A stretch of 64,000 nt of DNA from Sporolactobacillus shoreicorticis (lineage in GTDB: Bacteria; Bacillota; Bacilli; Bacillales; Sporolactobacillaceae), in NCBI RefSeq assembly GCF_024125445.1, contig NZ_JAMXWM010000005.1, positions 1 through 64,000 of the forward strand. Direction: 5' to 3'. The notes under the pieces were generated by a model. That model was not told the origin of the DNA. It searched no databases and saw nothing but the letters and a program-made list of their open reading frames with translations. Position 1 is the first letter of the stretch; every line of letters begins with the position of its first letter. Shown here piece by piece: positions 16,496 through 25,530 of this stretch. Position numbers and translations under genes: made by a program.

Positions 16496-17341
16496 TCATT
16501 TTGGCAAAACAGGCACCCAGAGTTCATGTCTTGGTTTATGCTTCGGACCGTAATAACATTCGATACACGGTAGATTTGCGAGCTCAAATCCGGAGGTGGG
16601 GATCCATTCTGAATATAAACGTTGCCATGCGTCGACTACGTTTGGAAAAACGGCCCATGTACTTGCGGGAATAACCAACGGTTCCATACCTGCCGGGGCT
16701 TTCTTATCGTATCTCACACCCATAAAGTAAGAAAATTCTTCATCTGTTATGGCGGCTTCTTTGCCGCAAACTCCCAAAATACCTTCGATTTTGCATTTTG
16801 GATTTTCCCATGACATATCTTTTAGCTGCTGCAAGAATCCATCTTTTTTCGCAGTGTTCCAAAGTGTAGGGATTGCTTTGAATGCCCGGCTTGTTTTTAC
16901 CGGCTTACTTTTTCCTGCAATTTTTAATTCAAAATCAAGGTTTTCAATTCTGTACGCCATTTCGGTATCTCCCTTAATCGAAATTTGAAAGGAAATTCTC
17001 GGAAAGGCTCTTAACTGTACCCCATTATTGCGCGCCTGGGAAGGGGTTATTCCATGCACTTTTTGAAAAGCGCGTGAGAACGTATCGGAAGAAACATAAC
17101 CGTACTTGATTGCCACATCAATGATCCGAATATCGCTTTTTTGGATGTCAAACGCCGCGCGTGTTAAACGTCTTCGTCGAATATATTCTGAAAGCGATAC
17201 ACCCGAGATTGAAGAAAACATTCTTGAAAAATGAAACTCAGAGCAATGAGCCGCTTTCGCAATCTCTTTATAGTCTATTTCTTCATCCAGACTATTCTCA
17301 ATGTAGTCCAATGCATCGTTCATTCTTGCCAGCCAATCCAT
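16496..17341 (-). CDS. AraC-family regulator with GyrI-like effector domain
   Basis: A 281-residue two-domain regulator. Residues 5-105 carry two AraC helix-turn-helices (YKEIAKAAHCSEFHFSRMFS; IIDVAIKYGYVSSDTFSRAF). Residues 125-281 form a GyrI-like/SOUL-type ligand-binding domain (MAYRIENLDFELKIAGK, then YFMGVRYD, and VPVLPK at the end). Relatives such as Rob, SoxS-like or BmrR-type sensors bind lipophilic drugs or small molecules. ATG follows AAAGGGAGTG. It may regulate the nearby LysE-type exporter relic, but this is only proximity. Confidence 0.82.
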   Translation of the reverse strand: MDWLARMNDALDYIENSLDEEIDYKEIAKAAHCSEFHFSRMFSSISGVSLSEYIRRRRLTRAAFDIQKSDIRIIDVAIKYGYVSSDTFSRAFQKVHGITPSQARNNGVQLRAFPRISFQISIKGDTEMAYRIENLDFELKIAGKSKPVKTSRAFKAIPTLWNTAKKDGFLQQLKDMSWENPKCKIEGILGVCGKEAAITDEEFSYFMGVRYDKKAPAGMEPLVIPASTWAVFPNVVDAWQRLYSEWIPTSGFELANLPCIECYYGPKHKPRHELWVPVLPK

Positions 17342-17819
17342 AAATTCACTCCCTTTCTTTCAGTAGTTACTTTAAAACATAATAGATAATCAATGCCGAC
17401 ATTTCATGCCTAAAAATGTGGGTATAGAAATACTCCTTTTAACAGAATAAGGATAAGCAATTTGTTCCTGCCGGATCTTTTTCAATATAATGAAACTTTG
17501 GACGCATAGGGTCTGCATGTCAGCAAGGGGGACAACTCTTTTAGACAGGATAACATCAAACCTTCTCGGTGAGGAAGGGGAACCCAAAAAGCTTGAAATA
17601 ATGTTTAAAGTTAGGGAAGTTATGAAAATGGATTAGTTAATAATGTAAAAGGTGTTCTCAAACAACTTCATAGATGATAAGTGAAAATTATTACGCAGTG
17701 CTATGATATCTATATCATTTTTAAGTGTTGAACCCGCGCATCAAGTAACAAATAATTAACGTAAGGCTGTAAAATATATTTATTTTTGATCATGTGCTAA
17801 GCTTAACGAAAAATAGTTT
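17342..17819. other. about 480 bp without a supported gene
   Basis: An antisense-type frame at 17390-17587 has no ribosome-binding site. The rest is AT-rich with no visible repeat or RNA; it probably holds the promoter for the LysE-type relic. Confidence 0.35.
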
Positions 17820-18468
17820 ATGAGGAAGATGAGACTGTGGTTGATTCGGTTACTTAATCAGTTTTTCACTTGTAGCATCGGGAATTGTCTGTGCACCTGG
17901 ACCAAATATGATGTATCTTGTCTCCTGCTCTCTGACTCAAGGCAAGAAAGCCGGTTTCATATCTTTATTAGGTGTTGTTACAGGGTTTATTGTCTATATT
18001 ATCGCAACAATCTTGGGACTTGATTTTATCTTTAAAACGGTGCCTTTGCTTTATTCGGCAATCAAGATTGCGGGAATCATTTATTTGCTGTGGATGGCAT
18101 GGAACGCCGTAAAGCCGGGCAGTCAGTCGGCTTTTGAACCGCATAATATTCCTCATCATACTCTGAAAAAACTCTATTGGAACGGATTAATGACGAATTT
18201 ATTAAATCCGAAAATAGCGGTTCTTTACATCTCTCTGTTACCACAATTTGAGCATTCTCAAAATGGTTCGTTGGCTTTGCAAATCGGAGTGCTTGGAACC
18301 ACACAGGTTATCATCAGCTTCTCCGTAAACTTGTTAATCGTGCTCTTCGCCGGACAAGTGTCCCAACTGTTAAGAGAAAGACCCATATGGAGAAAAATCC
18401 AAAAATATTTCATGGCAACTGTTTTAGGACTACTTGCGTTAAATTTGGCATTTACTAAAAATAAATAA
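17820..18468 (+). pseudogene. LysE/RhtB-family exporter with frameshifted N-terminus
   Basis: From 17908 an open frame of 186 codons gives MMYLVSCSLTQGKKAGFISL and further hydrophobic helices, ending LALNLAFTKNK. The LysE signature A-PGPN lies just upstream in the same frame (LVASGIVCAPGPNMMY), but that frame has no start: TGA codons precede it. The likely real start (MRKMRLWLIRLLNQF, 17820 behind a weak site) is in another frame, so one frameshift near 17865 separates start and body. The family pumps amino acids out of the cell. A start within the truncated frame is possible but would lose TM1. Confidence 0.6.
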
Positions 18469-18528
18469 ATTCTGTTGCTCTTTAACTCAAGATTAGTGCT
18501 TTCATGCTGCATTGTACTGAAATGCAAG

Positions 18529-18555
18529 AACCTTCGCCCAATAAGCGGAGGTTTT
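18529..18555 (+). terminator. intrinsic terminator
   Basis: AACCTTCGC pairs with GCGGAGGTT around a seven-base loop and leads into TTTT. It follows the LysE-type relic. Confidence 0.5.
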
Positions 18556-18608
18556 AGCTATCTGAGACAGAAATGGCTGGACGTAGATTGACAGATGAAA
18601 ATAATGGG

Positions 18609-19079
18609 TTATTTAATAAATCCTCCGGAATAGTTGAGACGGTAGACTTCTCTATCCTTTAACGAAATTATTTCCATGCCTTTGAATTTTTCGAGCGTGC
18701 CTTCGTTTGAATCGGAGTAGATAAAATCGCCGTTAACGAATGTTTGCGGACCGCGATATGGATTTTCCAAGTTAACTTGACGCAGGGCTTTTCCCAAAAA
18801 GGTATAAATAACTTTCGTTGCCTGCTGATCGCACGTATTGTCAACGCCACCCGAATACACCATTGACCATAAAGGTGTCTTTTGATAATAGACCGTTTCC
18901 TGTCCGACAAAATAACTTAATCCAAAATAAATATCTCTATAAAAAAAGTCCCCGTTCTGAAACTCTAATTGTTGCGATCCTTCAAGTTTTGGAATGACGG
19001 ATGCTTCATCACCCTGAGAAGCATAGGTCGTTTTCTTTGCATTAAGTAAAAAATCCAAAAATATTTTATTTGAAATCAT
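18609..19079 (-). CDS. DUF5680-type protein
   Basis: A soluble protein of about 156 residues. FLLNAKKTTYASQGDEASVI, NGDFFYRDIYFGLSYFVGQE and LWSMVYSGG, then NPYRGPQTFVNGDFIY and the final YSGGFIK follow the DUF5680 pattern. That domain is found alone or behind XRE helix-turn-helices in Bacilli. Here no DNA-binding part is attached. ATG follows GGGGGA at nine bases; the frame upstream of it (TTG) overlaps that site. The function is unknown. Confidence 0.6.
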   Translation of the reverse strand: MISNKIFLDFLLNAKKTTYASQGDEASVIPKLEGSQQLEFQNGDFFYRDIYFGLSYFVGQETVYYQKTPLWSMVYSGGVDNTCDQQATKVIYTFLGKALRQVNLENPYRGPQTFVNGDFIYSDSNEGTLEKFKGMEIISLKDREVYRLNYSGGFIK

Positions 19080-19139
19080 GTGCGAACGGTCCCCCAAGCA
19101 TCAACTGAATTAATTATAACACGGGAGCCTGTTTGCTGA

Positions 19140-19583
19140 TTAACAACTAAAATAACTCGATCTATTGAAACTGACGATTTCGTATTCGATGCCTTCTGAG
19201 TCTTTGATGAAGAAGGCGTAGTAGTCCTTACAATATTCAGGATATAATTGTGGTGGATGAACAATCGTCATCTTAAATTCTTTTATCTGTGCAAACAGAC
19301 GGTCGACTTCTGTGCGAGAACGAACATGAAACGCAAGATGATGAAGTGCTCCGGGTCTTCTTCTGCTCACTTTTTCATTCTTGTATGCAGAACGTGGGCT
19401 GACGATACCCAGTGAAAAATTCTGATGATAATATTCAATGATTTCGTATTCAGACTCAGGGATTACCTCTTTTTCTTTATCTTTTAAATAAAATCCCACT
19501 AGAGGCAAAAATTGATCGTAAAATGCCTCTGCCCTTGTTATATCGGATACAGTAATATGAATATGATCGATGACAGGGGTCAA
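19140..19583 (-). CDS. glyoxalase/VOC-superfamily protein
   Basis: A 147-residue protein with two beta-alpha-beta-beta-beta modules. It starts VIDHIHITVSDITRAEAFYD (His as first metal ligand), has HHLAFHVRS at the start of the second half, and ends with YYAFFIKDSEGIEYEIV (Glu ligand). Glyoxalase, dioxygenase and resistance proteins share the fold, so the reaction is not predictable. The start is a TTG behind GAGGTGG. It is a single gene. Confidence 0.75.
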   Translation of the reverse strand: MTPVIDHIHITVSDITRAEAFYDQFLPLVGFYLKDKEKEVIPESEYEIIEYYHQNFSLGIVSPRSAYKNEKVSRRRPGALHHLAFHVRSRTEVDRLFAQIKEFKMTIVHPPQLYPEYCKDYYAFFIKDSEGIEYEIVSFNRSSYFSC

Positions 19584-19732
19584 GGTACCACCTCATATAA
19601 TTAATCAGATTTTGTTCTTGTTTTGCCGGATCAATACTTATCATGATATCAAACTGTTTCGAAGTAAAACCATTATCTCGCAATAATTGTTTTCTGGGAA
19701 ACATGCTTATTGAGTCACAGTAAAACAATTAC

Positions 19733-20119
19733 TTAATCTAAAGGATTAATTTTTCTTTCCTTAAATACTTGATTAACAATGCGCATCGTGTTCAAAACTC
19801 TTGGGAGTCCACAGGGGAGAGAGCACTGAACGATTGCCTCAACAATTTCCTTTGGCCTTAATCCTGCATTTAGACCGGCATTTATATGAAGATGCAGCCA
19901 TGAATTGCAATCACCTTGTGTTGTGAGCGAAGCAATTAATACAAGTTCCCTTTGTTTTAAATCAAGGCCATCTCTACCAAAAATATCGCCAAAGGCGTAC
20001 TCTACAATATGGTTGCCAAAACCGGGTGCGATGCTCTCTAATCGCTTAATCGTGTCCTCACTCTGCTTTCCACCAACTTGTTGCATCGTTTTCCAGCCTT
20101 TTATAAATCGGTCAGACAT
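19733..20119 (-). CDS. carboxymuconolactone-decarboxylase-family protein
   Basis: A 128-residue all-helical protein: FIKGWKTMQQVGG at the start, GDIFGRDGLDLKQRELVLIA, then GDCNSWLHLHINAGLNAGLR and EIVEAIVQC. It lacks the CxxC pair of AhpD peroxidases and instead resembles the 4-carboxymuconolactone decarboxylase branch, whose members in Bacilli are mostly uncharacterised. No aromatic catabolic genes are nearby, so the true role is open. It lies downstream of the Crp-like regulator on the same strand and could be its target. Confidence 0.75.
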   Translation of the reverse strand: MSDRFIKGWKTMQQVGGKQSEDTIKRLESIAPGFGNHIVEYAFGDIFGRDGLDLKQRELVLIASLTTQGDCNSWLHLHINAGLNAGLRPKEIVEAIVQCSLPCGLPRVLNTMRIVNQVFKERKINPLD

Positions 20120-20185
20120 AAAATCATCTCCTTGTCGTGAATGATTCTTTCACTAATCATTTTAACAAGGTATACCAATCCTTCA

Positions 20186-20800
20186 TTATCCTATGTTAAG
20201 AGATTTCAATTTTGCTCGTATTCTGCTTAATGAAACAGGAGATATCCCAATGTAGGATGCAATCTGTAATTGTTTTATACGATTTTCTAGTCCCGGAAAA
20301 TTTTGCTTGAATCGAAGATAGCGCTGCGTAGCGTCATCCAGCATTAAGGATTGAATTCTGCCCTCCTCAATCTTATGTATTCGTTCAATCTCTTTAGAGA
20401 ACATCTCTACCCAGCATGGATGCATTAACAGCCTCTTTGCTTCTTTTATATCATCCACTTTTAGAACGATGGAATCCTCTAATGCCTGAAAATAATACTC
20501 TGAAGCTTCAGGAAGATAGTCTATGTCTACTAAAGAACGACTGTGAGCGGACATAAAATCGTTTTCCCTAAAAAAGTGCTTGGTGAATTCTTCTCCGGAT
20601 TCTTTAATATAAAAACCTCGAAACAGCCCGGATATTATAAGTCCAAACCATGGTTTGGTGTCGCCTGATCGGATAAAGAAGTCCCCCTTCTGAATAGAAA
20701 TGGGTTTCAGTAGCTGGATAAATGAATTTAACTCTTTATCAGAAGCATCAATATAAGAATAAATTTTTTCTGTAAGTTGATTTTTAAATACCGGCTTCAT
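20186..20800 (-). CDS. Crp/Fnr-family transcriptional regulator
   Basis: A 204-residue cyclic-nucleotide-binding-fold regulator. LKPISIQKGDFFIRSGDTKP and GLIISGLFRGFY form the beta-roll, and the C-terminal helix-turn-helix is LQIASYIGISPVSLSRIRAK. The site lacks the Arg-Ser-Ala of cAMP binders. I placed the start at the ATG seven bases from AAGGA; the frame stays open 92 codons further upstream, but that part has no similarity to the family. It probably activates a neighbouring gene such as the carboxymuconolactone-decarboxylase-like one. Confidence 0.75.
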   Translation of the reverse strand: MKPVFKNQLTEKIYSYIDASDKELNSFIQLLKPISIQKGDFFIRSGDTKPWFGLIISGLFRGFYIKESGEEFTKHFFRENDFMSAHSRSLVDIDYLPEASEYYFQALEDSIVLKVDDIKEAKRLLMHPCWVEMFSKEIERIHKIEEGRIQSLMLDDATQRYLRFKQNFPGLENRIKQLQIASYIGISPVSLSRIRAKLKSLNIG

Positions 20801-21074
20801 TTTATATTCCTTCTCACAATAATCACAAAGATTCTGAAAATAGTATAACATAACATGTGCGGTAGAGTCGGGCATATGAATAAGATTTATTTGTTTGTGA
20901 TGAGTTTCCGATTGTTCTTCGACATAACATGAAATAATCAATTCAAACAATAGATGAAGCACATAAGCGGAAAGTGACATCCATACCGATTTTGGGAGTT
21001 GGCAATAGTTCAGGTAATCACGATGCGTTTTGAATGGATACGGATTGATGTCAGATGAAAAAATGATCCGCGCC

Positions 21075-21108
21075 AAAAGCCCTCCGCACTGGCCCGCGAA
21101 GGGCTTTT
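21075..21108. terminator. intrinsic terminator below the MFS pseudogene
   Basis: AAAAGCCCT and AGGGCTTTT pair around a 16-base loop, with T-runs on both strands. It closes the T-box/MFS unit on the minus strand. Confidence 0.7.
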
Positions 21109-21179
21109 GATTACATATAAAACGCTCTTTATATCATAAATTTCTAAGTTACTCAAAAGAGTTATCTTGTCAGACATTA

Positions 21180-22419
21180 TTATTTGTTGCTTCCTGACCG
21201 GGTGGCATTCCTTTTCGCCCAATAATAAGCGGACACGGACAGCAGCAGGGCAACGACGAGCATGATGATCGTTCCGGTTAGTACGACGGCTCTTATTGAA
21301 AAATATTGCGTCGCCAGACCAAAAACGATCGTTGTCATAATGACACGAGTATGGCTTCAATTAAATCATAAAGACTGCCGACTCTTCCCATAATTTGCGT
21401 CGGTATGCTCTGCTGGTAGAAAGTCAAGAACCCGGCATTTGCGAAAGCCATGAAAAAGGAAAGAATAAAGAACCCTGTTGCGGCAACAGAAAACGAGTGA
21501 GAAACGGCATAAAGAATATAACCCAATGAAAATAATAGAGAACCTATTTGGATTAGGAACGAAATCGAAAACTTCCGGGCAAAAAGTGAAGTGACAAACG
21601 CGCCGCAAGCAATGCCGGCCCCGGCAATGCTGACAAGAAAACCGTAACTTGTATTGGAAAGAGCTAAAACGGTTTTTGCAAAAGCTGCTTCAAGAGAATC
21701 AACAGATGCTGCCATGACCATCATGCAGCTGAATAAGAAATAGACAGTCATAACTAGTGAATTTTTCAGGCTGAATTGAATGACAACCTGCCAATCCATT
21801 TTAATGATCTGAAGAGACATTTTCTCTGTGATGGCAAAGCGGGTATGCTTTTCCGCATCGGGCAGGGACAGGATGACCAACGCTGATAGAACAAAGGACA
21901 GCCCGTTTATATAAATCGCAAACATCGGGGAACCAATCAGGAACAATAATCCGGCAATAGCCGGACCAATTAAGAACCCTCCGGATTCGATTAAACCTCT
22001 TAGGGAATTAAATTGTTTTCTTTGATCCGGTGGCGTAACTTTTGTAATGTAGGTCATAGAAGTTGGGTTAAATAGTGAACTTGCCATGTTAATGAGTAAG
22101 ACCATGAGAAATATAAAGAAAAGTGACGATATGCTGGGCAAAAGGAAAATGAATCCGGCGCGCGTCAGATCGAGTACAATCATCAGTTTACGTTTATTCA
22201 GCTGATCAATGAGGCTTCCCGACCAGAAATTAGTCAACAAAGTTGCTACCGGCTTCAGTATATAAAGGATAGTGACAGCTAGTGGTGAGTGGGTCATATC
22301 AAGAACAATTAAATTGAGGGCAATTAGGTGTAAATCCAGTCTCCGACATTAGAAATGCCAATGCCAAGTAATAGGAGCAGTGAATTTTTCCAGAGTGTTA
22401 ACCTTTTGCTGATTTTCAT
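21180..22419 (-). pseudogene. MFS transporter, two frameshifts
   Basis: ATG at 22419 behind CGGAGG starts KISKRLTLWKNSLLLLLGIG and SNVGDWIYT, then a TAA appears. One missing base restores LIALNLIVLDMTHSPLAVTI and a 320-codon frame of an MFS exporter of the macrolide-efflux/enterobactin-exporter-like (MFS_3) type. Near 21345 the frame shifts again into VIMTTIVFGLATQYFSIRAV and ends at 21180. Re-joined, it would be a ~410-residue, 12-helix transporter. It sits behind a T-box, so it once answered to amino acid starvation; both breaks suggest it is no longer functional. Confidence 0.75.
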
Positions 22420-22496
22420 AATGACTACCTCCGTTTAACCTTTAATCAATGTGGTTAATCGAGGGCAGGAAACATCGTTTTTTCATTAGAAAACGC

Positions 22497-22795
22497 ACCT
22501 CCAAGACGAATCAAGTCTTGGGGACGAGATCAGCTTCGTGGTGCCACCCCAGTTCGCAAAACGGTTACCCGCATTTGCCTTGTCAGGTATCAACTATCTG
22601 TGCTCGATAACAGGAGCGCTGTCGCATGATCATCTCGTTGACTCCCATGCGTGGCTCAGGGACTTGTTTCAGCGTGCCCTTGGTTCTTTTCACCAATCGA
22701 ATCTCTCTAAAAAGAGCAAACATAGCTTACTTTTCTCGTCATCGCTTTTCGTGTTTAGCAATGAATTTAGCATAATAATCAGAGAAAGTAAATGG
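22497..22795 (-). ncRNA. T-box riboswitch leader
   Basis: On the minus strand the conserved T-box GGGTGGCACCACG (22550-22538) follows GAACTG. A terminator stem comes next (CCAAGAC/GTCTTGG, 22521-22501). Upstream, AGAGAGATTCG and GGTGAAAAGAACC, followed by GCTGAAACAAGTCCCTGAG, have the order of a Stem I with AGAGA bulge and specifier loop. The specifier triplet could be CAA (Gln) or ACA (Thr); alignment is needed to choose. It controls the downstream MFS reading frame by uncharged-tRNA sensing. Confidence 0.85.
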
Positions 22796-22953
22796 AAAAA
22801 GCCCTGTTTTTTTCGAAAGGAGATCTAGAAAAAGGCGCGTCCTAAAACTTATCTAGCGTCATGAACAACCGCCAAAGGTATGATAAACCTCACTGGTGAG
22901 GCAGCCACAGTAGAGTAGAATGTTAACAAATGACGCGAAGGAGGCACTTTATT

Positions 22954-24057
22954 GTGGCTGAAATGCGAGATTACAACCAAACCCCGTTCATCGTTATCTG
23001 GGAAGTGACACGTATGTGTCCGCTCCACTGCCTGCATTGCCGCGCGGAGGCGCAATTGCATCCGTATCCGGGTGAACTGACAACGGCAGAGGGGAAAAAG
23101 TTGATTGATGAAATCTACAGGATGGACAATCCGCTGCTGGTGTTTACGGGTGGTGATCCGTTGATGAGAGCGGACATCTATGAACTGATCGGCCATGCTT
23201 CTCAAAAGGGGGTGCGCGTGTCGATTACGCCATCGGCAACGCCGCGCCTGACACGCAAAGCAATGCGTCGGACGAAAGAGGCGGGAATCGCGCGCTGGGC
23301 GCTGTCTCTGGATGGGCCGGACGCGGCAACCCATGACTATTTCCGCGGATTCCGCGGCACATTTGAGCGCACGATGAAGGCGATCAAGACGCTTAATGAG
23401 CTGAACATGCCCTTTCAAATCAATACAACCGTTACACAATACAATGTGGACAAGCTGCCTGAGATTGCCGAACTGATGGCTCGATTGGGTGCAGTTGTCT
23501 GGACCCTGTTTTTTCTTGTTCCGACCGGACGCGGCGACCGACTCAAGCCGATCAGTCCGGAGCTGCATGAATCGGTGATGCACTGGGCTTTTCAGCTTCA
23601 GGAGCATGTTCCTTATATGATTACTACAACAGAAGGACAGTTTTATCGCCGTGTGATGTATCAGGGGAATGTGACAAGAATCAATGAAGGCCTAACAACA
23701 ATTGGACGTTTTCACGATGATTTGGTGCGGGCGCCGCGCGGAACAAATGATGGCAATGGTTTCATTTTTGTCAGTCACACCGGTGATGTGGAGCCATCCG
23801 GCTTTCTTCCCATTGTGTGCGGCAATGTCAAAGATAAGACACTTGCAGAGATTTATCGGAATTCGCCTGTTTTGCAGGCATTGCGTGATCCGGATGGTTT
23901 CAAAGGAAAATGCGCGATCTGTGAATTTCGCTATATGTGCGGTGGTTCGCGCGCACGGGTTTATGCGGTTACGGGTGATTATTTAGCATCTGAGCCGTAT
24001 TGTGTCTATATGCCGCAGGAAGTCTGCGAATCAGGAATGACAGATAAGACTGTCTAG
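22954..24057 (+). CDS. radical SAM/SPASM protein (TIGR04053-like)
   Basis: A 367-residue iron-sulfur enzyme. The N-terminal cluster motif is CPLHCLHC (C-x3-C-x2-C, about residues 23-30), followed by FTGGDPLMR and ALSLDGPDAATHD of the SAM barrel. The C-terminal SPASM-type Cys set includes CGNVKD, CAICEFRYMCGG and YCVYMPQEVC. The family is related to heme d1 (NirJ/AhbD) and peptide-modifying enzymes, but many members sit alone and have no known substrate. I chose the GTG nine bases from AAGGAGG. A leader with nested inverted repeats (22862-22925) precedes it. Confidence 0.8.
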   Translation: MAEMRDYNQTPFIVIWEVTRMCPLHCLHCRAEAQLHPYPGELTTAEGKKLIDEIYRMDNPLLVFTGGDPLMRADIYELIGHASQKGVRVSITPSATPRLTRKAMRRTKEAGIARWALSLDGPDAATHDYFRGFRGTFERTMKAIKTLNELNMPFQINTTVTQYNVDKLPEIAELMARLGAVVWTLFFLVPTGRGDRLKPISPELHESVMHWAFQLQEHVPYMITTTEGQFYRRVMYQGNVTRINEGLTTIGRFHDDLVRAPRGTNDGNGFIFVSHTGDVEPSGFLPIVCGNVKDKTLAEIYRNSPVLQALRDPDGFKGKCAICEFRYMCGGSRARVYAVTGDYLASEPYCVYMPQEVCESGMTDKTV

Positions 24058-24087
24058 TGGAAATCGATCAGCTTTATTTTTTAACAA

Positions 24088-24495
24088 AATAAGAAAAATC
24101 GGACAAAAAACGCCCGGTCCTTACTTCCACAGGATGTGGTGACTTTCGCATTGCATACAGGACGTATGCGCATTTAGCGAAAGCTCCTTATACGAAAGTT
24201 TTTCTATTGTTATTGAAAGCACCTTTACTCCAAATGCCGTTTTGAATCATCAACCGTGTGATGTGCTTGAACAAACAGTTCTGTTTCATGAAACATTCTG
24301 GTCCTTCAGCAAAATAAGCGGAAATTTTCCGGTTATATGCACCATGGCGCTTGTTTCACAGGTATATAAGGGTCATTTTTCCACTTATTCACAGGAAAAC
24401 CCTCCATTTTCACGTTGTTCGATTTGATAAGCGGAATTTCTCCGTCTATTTCTTAGATCGGGGGCTTACCGGATTGCCGAACCGAATCTCATGAT
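24088..24495 (+). repeat. dispersed non-coding repeat, copy A
   Basis: This ~400-bp stretch is the imperfect reverse complement of 42950-43377. Long shared blocks include CTCCAAATGC, TTTTGAATCATCA, CCGGTTATATGCA, ATGGCGCTT, AACCCTCCATTTTCACGTT and TTCGATTTGATAAGCGGAAT. No ORF spans it. AAGCGGAA/TTCCG modules recur within it. It follows the radical SAM gene. Confidence 0.75.
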
Positions 24496-24616
24496 GCTTA
24501 TCGTCGTACCAACAAGCCAAAACGCTAAACTTTTATACGTAAAATAGGGCATTTTATATTTTCATCCAAGCGGCGTCCCTTGCCTCTCAATCGGGTTATG
24601 AATGTTTCTTTACTTG

Positions 24617-24641
24617 AAAAAAAGCACCGAATGGCCGGTGC
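24617..24641 (-). terminator. terminator of the C-P lyase operon
   Basis: On the minus strand GCACCG and CGGTGC pair around six bases and are followed by TTTTTTT. It lies 20 bases after the last gene of the phn operon. Confidence 0.75.
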
Positions 24642-24660
24642 CCGGATGTGTTGAGGTAAA

Positions 24661-25530
24661 TCACGATTGAATGCTTTTGCCAGTCTGGTCTCTTTTTTCT
24701 TCGAGCAGAGCGAACCGATCACGGTCAATGCTGCGTGAGCCGGGAACAGAACCGGTATCTGTATAATAGCCGTGGAAGTCCGATCCGCCGGTTTGGGCGA
24801 GATGATAGGTTTCGGCTAATTGCATTGCTTTTTTCTCGTCGGCTGCGTCGTGGAGCGGATGAAAAACCTCAATGCCGCCCAGGCCAGCCTCGACAAATTC
24901 GGGAACTGCGGAGAAGTTGTCAAATTGGCCGGGATGGGCAAGAACTGGAACGCCGCCGGCCTTACGAATCGCGTGAATCGCGTCGATTGCGTCAAGGTAG
25001 TGAACAGGAACAAAGGCCAGCCCAGGCAGGGTCTGACGATCGCCCCTGAAAAATAACTTTTTATAGAGCGGACCATATATGGAATCGGTATAGCCATTCA
25101 AAATAAGTGCGTGCATGATGTGCTGCTTATAGACGCCGGTGCCGTTTTCTGCCAGCCTTAATACTTGCTCCCAAGAAATATGGTATCCGGCTTGAATCAG
25201 TTTTCGTGTCATGAGCCGGGAAGCGTTGTGCCGTTCCTCGCGCATTGGGCGGCAGAGTGCTTCAAGTGCCGGGTGTCCGGACGCGACAAAGAGACCGAGA
25301 ATGTGCGTGCGTCGATTTCGTTTATAGTCATAGGCGGAGATTTCAATGCCGGGAATGATGTCAATACTCAGATCTTTGCCAAGAGCAATTGCCCGTTCAA
25401 GACCGATTGTTGTGTCATGATCAGTGATGGCCAGCTTGCTGATGTTGTTTTGCGCGGCGAGCTTGAGTACATCTTCAATTGAGTAAGAATTGTCGGAACA
25501 GTTTGTATGGCAGTGCAGATCGATAATCAT
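24661..25530 (-). CDS. phnPP: PHP-domain phosphoesterase, probable PhnPP-type cyclic ribose-phosphate phosphodiesterase
   Basis: A 289-residue metal-dependent hydrolase. It has the PHP motifs DLHCHTNCSDNSYS at the N-terminus, ITDHDTTIG, GIEISAY, VLAHPGQFDN and GGSDFHG at the end. In C-P lyase clusters without phnP, PHP proteins such as the Eggerthella lenta enzyme hydrolyse 5-phosphoribosyl-1,2-cyclic phosphate in two steps to ribose 5-phosphate and phosphate. That would also remove the need for PhnN, which is absent here. Its ATG overlaps the GNAT stop (ATGA); it is the last gene before the operon terminator. Confidence 0.75.
   Translation of the reverse strand: MIIDLHCHTNCSDNSYSIEDVLKLAAQNNISKLAITDHDTTIGLERAIALGKDLSIDIIPGIEISAYDYKRNRRTHILGLFVASGHPALEALCRPMREERHNASRLMTRKLIQAGYHISWEQVLRLAENGTGVYKQHIMHALILNGYTDSIYGPLYKKLFFRGDRQTLPGLAFVPVHYLDAIDAIHAIRKAGGVPVLAHPGQFDNFSAVPEFVEAGLGGIEVFHPLHDAADEKKAMQLAETYHLAQTGGSDFHGYYTDTGSVPGSRSIDRDRFALLEEKRDQTGKSIQS

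Noticed and set aside
21010-21360. 116-codon minus-strand frame as a separate gene
   Set aside because: It mixes terminator and out-of-frame MFS sequence; the real MFS C-terminus is in another frame ending at 21180.
22849-23607. 252-codon minus-strand frame
   Set aside because: It is antisense to the radical SAM gene, has no ribosome-binding site and an Arg/His/Cys-rich shadow composition.
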